From Asterochloris sp. CNOR1 (Eukaryota > Chlorophyta > Trebouxiophyceae > Trebouxiales > Trebouxiaceae), in NCBI GenBank assembly GCA_963969365.1, contig OZ017748.1:372001-436000 (forward strand): a stretch of DNA of 64,000 nucleotides, given 5' to 3'. Below the pieces are notes generated by a model. The model was not told the origin of the DNA and made no database searches. It saw nothing but the letters and a program-made list of their open reading frames with translations. This document shows positions 21,206 to 34,200 of the stretch, in pieces (position 1 is the first letter of the stretch; every line of letters begins with the position of its first letter). A program made the position numbers and the translations under genes.

Positions 21206-22251
21206 AGTGTAGAATTCTTAGGCTCTGAGTGCCTGCCTGAAGACCTACTGCTCGTCAACTGCTGTCCAATTGGAGGTTGCAATATTCATCGCGCTTCATT
21301 GCATCACGGCATTGGGGTCTCAAAATCTACCGCTCACTGCCGGCGCGTTGGTCTTCTTCTAGTCCCAACATTACAGAGGACAGTACACTCAAGTCCAGCA
21401 GACACCGCCCTCGAGGCTTCAGCTCTCAGCAAATTATGGCAGCCGCTCTAGAAGCAGCTGTGTGAGGTGAAGCGATTGCTGCTTGGCCAGTCTAACAAAT
21501 GCAAGCTATCAAGGTGCAGGCTTGCCACTAGACATACCAAGTCAAGCTGGTAGCTAGTAGCCTGTAGCAGGCGGGTGAAATGGCAAGCTGACACCAACCT
21601 AAACTGCTCAAAGAGTTCTGCCGAGAAAGTCAGTGGTGCAGATGCTTTGCAGACCTTGGCCATCTTATGTTGTTGATCAGGACGCCGTCAGCTGCATCAG
21701 AACCAGTGTAACAAAAGGACATCCCAGCTTATGCTTTGGAGGCGGCAGTGGCATTTGTCAATCGAGCAGTTTGGTGCAGACCTACTGGCCCATGGGTTCA
21801 TTCCCCATGCTGGTGTGGAGCCTGTAAGCTGCCAAGCATGGTGGTGCGTGCACACGGTCAGGACATGGCACAGGGCCAGCACTACTTCTACTATGGAGCT
21901 GCAGCCGTCGCTCCTTCAGAAGAGCAAAGTGGGTGACACTGTGCTATCTGGCTCTGCCAGGTCTCCCCCCTAGACTCTTTGCCACTGTCCTGTGCTCTGA
22001 AATTACCTTCTGCAGCAGTGGCCCTGGAGATTTTGAACACTCCATGCTGATGTAATGTCTGTGTTGCTCTGAATGCGCTGAGATCTTTGCTGTCAACTGC
22101 GCACTGCAACATTCTGACCCCGCTGTGGTGACGTCAGTGCAGTATTGAGGCTTTCACTGGTATTGCCTGCCTCAAAGGACCAGCTCCAGGCACAGGCTTG
22201 CACTTTCCATCTCTCACTTATGTCTTCCTCTCGCTCATAGAGGGCATACAT
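21206..22251. other. Unresolved region with plus-strand coding-like fragments
   Basis: A plus-strand frame from 21277 to 21465 (GLKIYRSLPARWSSSS and a QQIMAAALEAAV end) and another around 21840-21930 (AQGQHYFYYGAAAV) look somewhat like exons, but I cannot join them or name them. They could be a small gene between the ATPase and the large minus-strand gene. Confidence 0.25.
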
Positions 22252-25200
22252 TCAAGGCACTGGCAGTGCAAATGGCACTGCTGGGAACAGCAACTGCTTC
22301 AGTTCTGAACAAAATTGTGTGGCCGGCAGCCTTGCAGAAACAAGGCCCTCCACGTCGCGGCAAAGTGGCAGACAAGCTGCAGGGTGTGGCACGGCGCTCT
22401 GGGTTGCTACCAAGAGTTGTAGAGTTTTGGGCTGTAGCCCATCCTGCAGCCACAGACTCCCATGAATGGCCGTGCAGGAAGACATCCCTGACTGCTGTAT
22501 GGTGCCATTCAGCACAGACTGCCAGGGATATGCTTACTTGAGAAAGGTGGCTCACGGACTGCAACACTGCAGTTTGAAAAGCTGCATCAGGCCGCAAAGC
22601 GCTCCTGGAGGTGATGTCAGCACCTGAGTCTGGCTGCGTTGCAGCTTCCCTGCCGCCAAGCTCCTGCAGCCAGATGCCGCAGGTCATTGCCATTTTGTTT
22701 TGACCACAGAGCAGTGACTCAAAGCCATCAGCAGCAGCTGCACACAGTGTCTTGTGCAGCTGCACCAGAGCGCAATGCAGGCAGCAGCAGGGGATGCCAG
22801 ACGTAACTCTAAACAGCTCGGACGCCAGAATGCACCCCAAGCTGCTGTATAGATGTCACAACCCTTAGACCCAAGACCCTGCAGGGTACATCAGCCGCAG
22901 CTGTGTAGACAAGGCTCATCTGGCTTGCATGATCTGAAGACAGGAGGCTCAAGCTGCTGTGTCATATTCTGCAATCCTTGCAGAGGTCATTGACCATAGG
23001 GTGCGTGGGCAAGGCTCACCTGCTTGCACAGTCCAAGCAGCGCAGGCTCAGGCTCATGGCCCTGCAGCTGTGGGCACAGCACTGTGCATATGTAGTCAGA
23101 CACAGCCAGCGCCGCCAGGCCCACCCTGAGCAGCACGTGCACTGCCTGTGCCCTGGCCTGGGCTGCCTCCTGCCTCTGGGCAGCGCTCCCCTGCAGGTCA
23201 CCACACACTATAGGCCACGTCCTTGCCTGGACCTGCCGCAGCTGACTTGCAGCAGAGCATGCATGAGCGTGAGCCTCTGGGCTCAGCCCCTCCTCAGGGG
23301 GCCTCCAGTGCCCATGGCAGTCAGCCAGTTCCCCGCCGGCGGGACCCGGCCTGCACATGACTCGCAAGGCCGCGGGGAGTGCGTGGCGGCAGCAGCAGCG
23401 TCACACAAAGCACCTGGAGTCTTACAGGCCACACCTCTTGGAACAGGCTCATTTGTGAGGATGACTGACCAACTCTGCAGCAGCAACTTGTTCACTGACC
23501 CTGCAGGCACCTCCTGGGCCATGCATGTTGCTGGGGTCACGCCGCTCGCACGGCGTTCTCCCTGCAGAATGCAACCGACCACCGCAGGCCCAAGAGTTGG
23601 TGACACCGTGCGCACCTCCTGGGGCATGCCCATCGCCCGCCGGATGTTGCCCGCCAGGCGATCTGCAAAGTGGCCGCCCCTGGTTCCGGCGCCGGGGCCC
23701 CTGTGCTGTCCATGTCCCTCCCCGACTCTGCCCTCTCCAGCGGGGTCATCAGCTATTGGCAGGGGGCCCGGACTGCCAGACATGCCTGGGCTGGCGCCCC
23801 CAGGCCCTGGCGGGGAGGCCCCCGGGCTGCGCTGGGACCCCCCGCTGAAGATCTTGGCCCGGAACCCTGCCAGGGTTTTCTGCCTGGGGGCGGTCGAGCT
23901 GTGGGCGCTCTCTCCGGCCGTGGAGGCTCCAGCTGCGGGCTGCTCCGTGCGAGGCCCCAGCATGCCCTTGAGGCCGCGGGACAGCTTGCCCATGGCCGTT
24001 CTGCCCTGCTCCTCCTGCAGGCGGCAGCTTCCTTTTGTCAGAGCCAAACACAGGAGCATTCTGCCTCACTTACACTCCAACTGGTATTGTATGTACCTTG
24101 GACGACTATGCCCTGCTCCTCCTGCTGGCAACTATTCACTGATGGTGCTCCGCAGCTAAGCGTGCAAGCAGCAGAGTCTTGCTATGGTGCTTCAAAATCT
24201 CCCAAAGATTGTCCTGCCTGTCCTCATGAGTCCCCATGCAAGATGACTGCATTTGTGTCATAAGCAAGAGCTGGCGGTCAGGCTGGGGCTGGACTGCCCT
24301 TCAGCTGCACAACAAATGGCAGCCTCTGATGAGCACATGCAGCAGCAGCTCAGTGCAGACCACCGTGATGAGCCAAACATAGCACATGGGCGCTGCAGAA
24401 GCAGCCTGCACACAGCTACAGCCCCGATCATGCGATCTTGCTTGCAGCACTGCCTTGTGTCGAGCCATGAAAGTGGGCAGCAGCACGATGTGCGTTGCCG
24501 CCACAATGAACGACAGCAGGGCCTCGGGGGCAGCACAGGCAACCTGCACATACCAAAAGCCTGTCCAGGCAATGCTGCCATGCTTCCTGTCCTGCTAGCA
24601 GCCGTGAAAGGCTGTGCAGCAGCTTCTTGTAAAGCCGTCAAACAACCAGCACCCTGAAGAGTAGTGCAGATCTCTTGAGATTGATGCTAGAGCTGAGCAG
24701 GCTTGCCCCTCACCTCAAGAGCAGCTGACAGTGCTGCCTGTGACATGCTCTGCCCTTCCTGCACTCCTAGGGCTGCCTGGGCAGTTGGGGTTGAGGATGG
24801 CGTCTTTGGCTGCAGCATGGCTCTGGCCGACCGCAGACGATCTGCTGCAGACGAGGCCAGGCTGCCTGCATCAGCGTTGCCAACATTTGCAGCTCACAGT
24901 CTGCCTCTTCCTGCTGTCATTCTGGGGTTCAACAGAGTCCAGCAGCTCAACAGCTGCTGCTCAAAGCCTGCCGGGGAACATGTTAAGTGCAGGGCTGTAT
25001 GCCACAGCTTGAGCAGAGCAGAACTGCTGGTAGCATTCCTGGCCAAGGTCGTGCCCTGGATGGTGGGCTGCAAGTGCTGAGCAGATGTGGCACCCAATTT
25101 GGTTGACTCTTCCTGACAATTATACAAAACAAAAGCTGCCATTGCGTGTTTCTGAGTATGCACCAGCAAAGCTGCTGCAGGCGCATGCTCACCCGTCTCC

Positions 25201-28200
25201 TCTGCAGGCGGGTGCCCAAACACCAGCTGCAGCAGGGCAGCGTAGCCATGCAGCCCTGCCAGGAGGCGGCTCAGCTGCTCCAGGGGCACTGCCTCCTGCA
25301 GCCCCCGCCAGCGAGCGTTCCCCACCCAGACCAGGGCGTGCAGCCAAACGGCTGCCACGTGCTCTGGGCAGCTGGGGTTCAATTGGGCCTGGCTGCAGAC
25401 CGCCAGCACCTCTGCAGCAGAGGAGGTGCCTTCATCAGTGGTGCTGCACAGGGAAGACAAGCTTCGAGGCTGCCCACAGCGCAGGGCGCGACTGCATGGG
25501 GTGCAGCAGCACCCTTCCGCAGCGGTACAGGGTCATGGAAGCCCAGGAGTCCAGTGGTAGCACAGCGCCCCAATGCATGTACAGCAAAGCCTTTGCATGC
25601 AGCTGGAAGCACCAGCAGGGACTCAAGAAAGGCTCCACACTGGTGGCAGCACCTGAGCACTGCCGAGCCCACTGCCAGGCCTCAGCCTGCTGCATCTGTC
25701 TGCTGAGCTGCCCCATGGCCAGCGCAGCTGTCAAGCTGTAGCCGCAAGCCAGCGCCCTGCGGCTGAGCTGCAGCAGATGCTCCTCTTGGAGCCCGGTGGG
25801 GCACTTTCTGAGCTGCGCCGCAATGTCTGAGGGGGAGTTGGCAGGCAGGGCGGCAGCATCTGCCACTATCATCAGAGGGGCGTTCTGCAGAAGGCAGCCG
25901 CTCTGATAGAACAGTCTTCAAACACAACCAGTCAGATATCCAAGTGAAGTGATCTTGGAGGCGGGCTTGCATCACCCAATATAGGTATGATTGCTTGGGC
26001 ACTTCATTTGCAATCTGTGCAGCATCTCATTGGTGCAGCTTACAGACAAAGTCCCTGAGGCCCCAGGAAGATACAGACAAATTGTGACACGCAAAAATTG
26101 TGGCTTGGCTGCACTGCAGCACTTATTGAGTCGTGCTTTGCTGCTGACAGCTGACCATTGCATGTACAGGAGCCCAGCACTGTGGGCAGGGATTGAGCAG
26201 AGACATGAAACCTCATGTCCAGGAGTACATACCTGAGAGGGCTGCCCAGGTTGTGAGTGCAGCTGCCAGGATGACAGAAGGGCAACGAGAGACTCCAGCA
26301 GGGCGGCCTGGTGGGGGCTGGAAGCCAGGGCCGGCTCGTGGAGCATGATGCGTACCAGGCACAGGGCCAACTTGGGGTGGCTGCTGGCACAGGACGCCTG
26401 CACATGCAGTCAGATGACAATTGACTGAGGCAGGGCTGAACCATACAGCAAGATAAGCAAAGCTGTCCTGGCTTCAGGCTGCGTGCAGGCTGCCTGCAGA
26501 ATGCAGTCAGGTTGGGTTTGAGACAGGGCTGCGTCACGCAGCATGATGGGCAGCAGGCACAGAGCTAGCTGGGGGTCGTTGATGGTGCAGGCTGCCTGCG
26601 CATGCAGCCAGGAGAGGACTGAGACAGGGGTGAGCCACACAGTGAGACGAGACAGGGCACAGGGGGTGCCTGCAGGCGCAGGCTGCCTGCACCTGCAGCA
26701 AGGTGACGGGCCGCAGTCGCGCAGCATGACGCTCAGAGCAGCCAGCATTCCCTTTTGGCGCTTCCCGCGCACAGACATCGTGACCCTCCTGAAGTGCGAC
26801 AGGCACAGGGCACATGTCTGGCTTCTGTTTGCAGGTAGATACTCGTTGCGCAAGCTGCCAAGGAAGGCTGACTGGCAGGGGGCCAGGAAGCAGATGCAGA
26901 CCTGCTGCCCAGCAGTGCCTTGATGCAAATCATAAGGCCAACCAATAGCTCTGCCCAAAGGGCCTTGCGAAGCCAGAAGGTTCATACGTGACGGAGCTCT
27001 AAGGTTCACATTTTACAAACCTCAGAGCTTTCCGTTTTGTCAATGCTGCCTTCATTCTGTGCTGGTGCTCACAGATGTAGCAGGTGCTGTCCAGGAGCCA
27101 AAGGGGCACCCACCCAGCTGCTGTCCGCGACAGGGGCAGCAGTGGCTGCAGTGGTGCATGCGGCACACAGGGGGTGCCCTCACCTCCACAGTCTGCGCCA
27201 TCCTGAGCTGCAGGTCAGCTGCCTGGAGCCCTGCAGGACCCTCCTCTCCAGCAGCAGCAGCATGGCTGCTGCCAGTGCCCCCCAGGTGTGTCTTGCCAAA
27301 CGCCGTCATGCGTGCCCGCAGGGACCCCAGACTGCTCTCCTTCCCTGGACACATGGGTGCAACATTGGGCTGTGGGTGTCTCCTGTTGGGGGAGTAACAC
27401 AACAGTCTTCAATTGCCAAGACAACCAGTTGGTATCACAGGTGACTGAAATGGCTGTTGGTGTCTGCCAAGGCAACCATGATTGGATGGGTCTGCATGCC
27501 CATGGCCAGAAGTCAACAGCTGCTTGCAGCTCCATTCCAGTGGGGTGAAGGGGCTGAGAGCTAGTGCGATGCAGACAGGCTCACTGCTTGCTCAAGGCCC
27601 GCACCTGAGCAGCTGCTGCCAATGTTGCACCCCTGCAAGTTTCCCTCCGGGGGGGCCTGCTGGCCTGGTGGGCACACAGTGCTACTCACAGATGCTAGAT
27701 ATGAGCCGCCATGCCAGCAAGCTGACACCAGGCCCTCTGTACCTGTTTGGATCATCTTTGCAACTGCCAAACAAGGCCAGCATGAACACCAGTAGATGGC
27801 AGATAGCTACTTCTTGTTAGTTCTCTCAGGACGCACCTGGGCTTCCATGATGCTGCTTGCCGGTCCCACTGGAGGTAGGAGGTGCCTGATGCTGCTGGTT
27901 GTCCAGCCACGTCGTGTGCGGCGTGCCCTGAATTGGGGCTGCAGCGTTGGCAAAGGGCAGCACCTCCAGAGTGAGTGCCATGTCTGCAGTCAGACCAAGG
28001 CACTCTGTGTCAGAAGGGGTGCCTGCTGCTGTGCAGTGACGCTGAGTTCCTTCAAGCATACTGCGGCATCATCGTACCATGTGTCCTCTACAAATGGTGA
28101 TGCAGAGAATTTATGAGGCTGGAATGCACAAAGCGATGTTGCTGTGCACAGCAGCTAAAGCTCTTGCTGCCACTGTCACTCCCCCTTACAAATTGAGGCT

Positions 28201-31200
28201 GCAGATGTGGCAGGCAGCCAGCAGCCAGCGTTTACTATCACGTCTGTGCATCAAGCCTGCAAGCAGCGCCCCAGCCTACCTCCCTGCTGTGCCAGACTCC
28301 CCAGCAGCGCCTGCAAAGGCCCTGCTGCAGCTGAGTAGATGGAAAGACCCCCTTCCAGACTGCCGGCAGCACCAGGTGCTTCCTGCCCCTCCGCTGACTG
28401 CTCGGCCTGGTCTGCATCCCCTGCAAGGCCTGCAGCCTGAAGGCTGCCAGGGCTCCTTGAGGGGCTGCCGTGGGGGGTGCTGAGACGCTGAGCCAGGCTG
28501 GAGAGCGCAGGAGCATGCCTGGTGCCTGAGCCTCCTGCGGTGAGACACTTTCTTGGTGAGTTACAGCTCTATCCCATTGTTGCAAGGGTAGATCGGTTCC
28601 CTGAAGTCAGGATTCAACAGCATTACCTGCTTTGGGGCTGTGCTCTGCAGTCTGCAGCACTCCCACAGCTGGAGGGGTAGTGGTGCTGTAAGAACCCTCT
28701 GGGGTCCACTCCTGTGCCAATTCGAGGCTGGCATGGGCAATAGCCAGGGGAAGCAGCGCTTGTCTGACCAGCTGCTCATGCTCCTCTGGGCTCAGGTGCC
28801 AGCACTGCAGCACCTCAAGCTGCTGGGCCTGTCCTGCCGGGTGCCCTGCAAGCAGCAGCAGGCGCCCACCATCACTGACCTGCCTGCCTGTTCACCTTCT
28901 TGGTTGCCTGCATGCTGTAGGCGACTCGTTGCAGTGTTTGTTCAGCCATCCTGTGCTGCTGTGTGGCCACCTGGCAGACATACTGGCCAATGGGCGCTAG
29001 CCAGTGAGCCACATGCAACTGTCAAGCGCTGCGCCTACACCGCTTTTCAAGCCAAGCTTCAGAATCGTGAACACAGGCTGACTGGTGTGGCTGTGCAAGC
29101 GCAGGCCCACCCACCTCCAGGGGGGGCGCTGGAGTGGAACCCCCGGCAGACAGACGCCAGCAGCACCTGCCGCACAGCGGCAGCTGCCAGGCTGGCGGCT
29201 CGGGGGCTGCCCTGCTTCAGGGCCCCCTGTGCCAGCAGCTGCGCGGTGTGCACCAGCCGAGGCCCAGGCTGGGGGTCCACGAATGCAGGGGCCGCTGCCA
29301 GCGGGTGCAGCAGGAAGGGGGTGCCTGCGCTGCTGCGGCTGCTGAGCTCCTGCAGCCCCGTCAGCGAAGCGGCGGCCACCAGGTCTGCCAGTATTTCACC
29401 GCCTGCAGCAGCAGATTGCAGAATTTGAGCATGGACTCATTCACAGCTGCTTGCTGCCACCAGATCTGCCGGTGCATCACCGTCTGCAGCAGCAACTCCC
29501 CACATGTATGCAGCAGGTGCAAGAGGCGTTGCAAGGTGAAGGGCCACAGCTGGTTACACCCTTGTGTGTCTGCCAGCTGGGCTGTCGGCAGAGCGCAGAG
29601 GATGAGCACTGCCCCGATCACAGCTGCTTGGAGCCACTGTGTCTGCCAGTATGTGACCAGTTGCACCAGATGAAGGGAGTGAGAAGCTGAGACAACTTGT
29701 GCAGGCTGAAAAAAGAGACGTTCTGCATGGCCAGGCCGCGTGTAGTAGCGGAGTGCAAAGGCTGAGCATGGGACTTTCTTACAGGTGTATGCTGCAGGAC
29801 AGTCAGCTTGGAGGCAGTGCTTTTCAAACACCAGGCCAGCGTCTCCTGCCAAACTCAGGCTGGCAAGCAAGAGGCCAGAGAGTCAGTCACAGCTCTGGCT
29901 AAACGTACCTCATACAATGGGCACTTCACCCAGCACTGCAACTTCAGGGAAAGATTCCACCGCCGTATGGGCCCACCTGTCTCAGAGACAAAGCCCTTCA
30001 TCCAGGACGGCAGGTTGCTGGCAGCCCGCATGACCGCCACTGGCACCACCAGCAGCAGAAGTTGCGTGGCCCAGGCCTGTCTGGCACCCTCCTGGCCACC
30101 GCAAGCCGCTGCCAAGTCCGGCCGGCTGACTGCTCTCTCGCTGATGTCCTGGTCCAACAGCACAGCTGTGGGCTGCTGGGTGGCACTGCCCATGCCCAGG
30201 TGCTGCAGCACTGGCTGCCAGTCCAGGGCGTACAGCAGCTTCAGCACGGCTCTGTCTGGCTCACAGAGGTGGGCCGTCAGGGAAGCGATGGCTTCTGCAG
30301 CCGGCAGCACACAGGCTTCGACACAATCAACACATACACCAGCGGTCTGCTGTGCAGACACGACGGGATGTGCCATTTGACTAGCAGACATAAGTGCAGC
30401 TTGCTGTGATCAGCGCTCTTCAGGTACTGGAACAGTATCCATCCCAGCCAGCCTAGTGCCTGACCACCATCATTCAAGTCCCACATGCTGGTCACCACTG
30501 GAGACCCAGGCTACACACACCCCTCTGATCAGCTGCAGCATCCCACCCAACCAGTGCCTGCCTGCCAGGGTAGCAGTCTGCACAGCATACTGAAGCATTG
30601 CACATCCTGTCTCTGAGACAATGTGGCCCTGCCAGGTGACCCACATGGTCATAGGTTTTACAGGCCACAAGGCTGTGGCATTGCCCCCAAGAATCACAAT
30701 ACAGGGTGGCAATTGCTTTCTTCATCTTGCTGCATGAATCCCATCGGGCAGGGGCAGCAAGACAGCAGCCTGGCAGGGTGGGCAGAACCACATGACCGCA
30801 GGCAGGTGGCACAGTGACGCACCTGGCGAGCGGCCCTGGAAGGTGGCAGCCTGCCAGGGCAGGGACTCCCAGAGCTCAATGAACCTCTGCACGGCCAGCC
30901 CACAGGAGGCAGGCCCCGCAAGGGCCAGGAAGGGCTGGAACACGCCCTCATACAGCAGCCAATAGAAGTCGACCATCCACGGGGCACCGGCGGCGGAGCT
31001 GAAGACAGCTGACAGGAGCTGCCCCAGCTCTTCCGCAAAGGTTGAGCCGTCGTGGCCACTGCCATAGCTGCACAGCGGGGTGAACATCCGTCAGCAAGAC
31101 AGCTGGCTGCAACTTTCAGGTGATTCTTTATTGTTCTGTAGATGTCATCACAGCACTGCAGGCATGCAGCCTTTGTTGCTTTGTGAGCATTGCAGGTTGC

Positions 31201-34200
31201 AGCCCATTGCAACAGTTGATCAAACTGCGCCCTGGAAGGAGCATCAGCACTGAATGTTGCAGAGGCCCTACATTTGTATTCAACTTGCAGGGCTTGCCTG
31301 CGCAGAATGGCCTGCAAGCTGCTGCCCACCAGCTGCTGCACCGCTGTGCTGCCCTCAGATGCCTGGCGCGCTGGCACTGGGAGCAGCAGAGGGGCGCGGG
31401 GCAGTGCAGCCCTGTCGCCCCCACTGCTGCTGGCCCGCACGTGCCCGATGCTGCTGCTGCTGCTCCCCTCTCCAGGAGCGCCATGCAGCTCCCCCACCTT
31501 GGCAGTCCAGCAGAGCTGTGGAGGAGGCAGCTCTGCACCCGAGAATACTCATTGTTGACTGCTACATTATAGAAGTGGGGACGGACAGAACTAGACATGC
31601 TGGAAAGCATACAAGCCAGACTTGTGGTGCATGCTTGTTGCATTTCACTACAGACTGCAGTGGACAGGGCAGCCCTTTTAGAAGTTGAGCGCCTGCTTGC
31701 AGATGCCATCTCACTGCCCAGACAGCCGCCTCCGCGAGCTGCACCAGGACCAGCTGCTGATGGGCAGATCAGTGGCCAGACACAGACACACCTTCAATTC
31801 TGTGCAGGACCTGCTGCAGCAGCTGCAGTAGGCAGGGGCTCTGCAGGATGGCCTCCAGCAGCTTGTAGGGCACATCAGGCGGCTTGACCTGATTGCAGTC
31901 TAGCGCCTCGCTCATCTGCAGAACACAGCATGGCAGGGGAGCTCAGCGTGCACAAGCAGGCAGGGACACTCAATCAAATTTATTCACGAGCCTCCCAGGG
32001 TCTGAGTGCTGCAGCACATGCAAGGCCAGGAGCAGGGGGCCGTGCGTCACGCGTAGACTCCCAAACATCAGCATGGGCATCAAGGCTGCGCAGAGCAACA
32101 AGAGGTTACACATAACAGCGACCAGGTGAAGATGGGTGTGACCAAGGTCCCCAGCAGCAGCCAGCATCATGCTTTGGGCATGCTACTGAAGCGCGGCACC
32201 AGCACAGTCGGGAAAGCCGGAGGGTCAAGGTACAGCCACAGAGGAAACCCATCTTGTTGTCAACCTCACCGGCAAGTTAGCCACAGACATCTGCCTCTTG
32301 CTGGCCACAGCCACCAGGCGGGCAGCAGCAGGTGCCAGGCAAATCTGGTCCACCTGCCGGCAGCTTTGCGGGAATAGCAGAGTCTGCCAAGATGCCTTGG
32401 GACCAAGGTGCATGGTGGCAGACGTGAGCTCACCTGGGAGCACACCTCCAGCAGGACTGCCACCGGCAGGTCTGCCACCGGAACCCGGCTCATGCTGGCC
32501 GTAGCCACCAGGCGGGCGGCAGCGTGCGGGGCTGCCAGAGCCACTGCCATGCAGGCAGCATAGTACTGGGCAGGTGCTGAGCAGACAAGGCCCTCCAGCA
32601 GAGCGGAGCCCACTGCCTCCCCCCCGGGAAGCCCTAGGGCTTCACAGGCCAGCTGCAGCAGCAGGTTGGCCTCTGGGGACCCCTGCAGGGCAGCGCAGGC
32701 ATACGTGAGAGTGGGTTCTGAGCTCAGCATCATGCAGGGACACCTGTTCCAGGCAGAAGCTGACTCCAGAGGAGGCCAAGCTGAAAGAGGCAGGCCAATG
32801 ACCCCAACTCTCTGGCCAAGCAATGGCAGTGGTACAAAAGCAACAGCAAGGTGCGTCCAGCCCATGGAACGCAATGAATGCGTCCTTGGTCTGATGCCAC
32901 ACGCGATGCACAGCATGCTGCCAATCTGAGCATGCCAGCAGGTGGCCCGCCAACCCAGCAGGTGATGGGCGACCCCACAGCAGCTGGGCGCACCTGATGC
33001 CGTGCTTCTCGCCCACTGGCCCCTGGCCCCGCCTGCTCTGCCCCGCCCGGCACCGCGTGGCCCATCACTGCCATGGCAAACTGCTCCGCAGGGAAGCAGC
33101 TGAGCAGCTCAGCCACCAGCGCTGGCTCCAGCCCCTGGCAGTGCTGGACCACCACCCGCAGGCAGGCCTGGAAGTCCTTCAGCCTGTCACTGTCCAGCAG
33201 GGCTTGCAGGCCCAGAGATGAGCTGAGCATGGCAGCTGCCTCCCTCGGGCGTGGGGCCGTCTGGTGTGCACTGCCCAGGGCAGACAGAATCCTTGCAGCC
33301 ATTGCGATCTGCAAGGAAAGGGGCTCGGAGTGGCTCCATGCTTCTTTTTCAGAGGGGCTGGCTGCACCCGCACGGCTGTGCTGCTGCTCAAGCGGTCCCG
33401 TCAGCCGCAAATGTCACAGGTCGTTGCATCGCCTTCACCAGGTGGGCAGTCCCAGGCAACTCAACCCCAGAACAGCACAAGTCCCCAGGGCAAGAGGCTT
33501 TAGGGTTAGGGCACAGCGACACCTTAGCGCCTGGCCGTAGAACGCCGTTGCCGGACACAGCCCGCTGGAAGAGGCCAGTGTAGAACGGCACGCTGGCTGA
33601 CTCGGTGGACCCAAGAACTGTTGCTTCTGCGACAACAATCAGCAGCTGGGACTTGGCCTCCAGCTCCAGGGCATTGGAGCCGCCATGTGCCTGCAGCGGC
33701 GTACAGAAGGGCGTCTGGTGACACCTGTAGCACCAGCTGCCCGCAGGGATGAGGAGGACGGCATGCACAAGAGGCTGGCTGATCAGATGCTTGTTCAGTG
33801 ATATGCACAGTGTCATGTGCAGATGAGGCACAGGAGCCTTCAGCAGCAAGCAGGAGCCCAGCAGGTTCCATGCTGGGTCAACAATGAAGCACACAAGGTG
33901 CAGCTGGGCTGCTCTCGTCTGCTGCAGTCTGCCAACCACAAGCACAAAGCACTCACAGAGGTGGCTCCAGGAGGCTGCAGGGTGGTGTGCAGCAGCAGGA
34001 CCTCCAGCTGGTACAGGCTGGCAGCTGCTGCAGCCAGCCCCTCCAAAGTCAGCAGCTGCTCCACCGCCGAGAGCGCCTGCTGCCTGGAGGAGATGACAGC
34101 TGTCACTTACAGGGTTGACTCTGTGTCTCAATTGGCAATGCAAACATGCATGCGGGTCGCTCAGGGCCTCACCAAAGCTGGCACAAAAAGGCAGCGGGCA

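Noticed and set aside
22978-24159. Longest open frame in the window, plus strand, 393 codons
   Set aside because: It is antisense to minus-strand exons 24014-23616 and 23190-23020, which have clean splice sites and agreeing phases. The plus frame is open only because of the GC-rich opposite strand.
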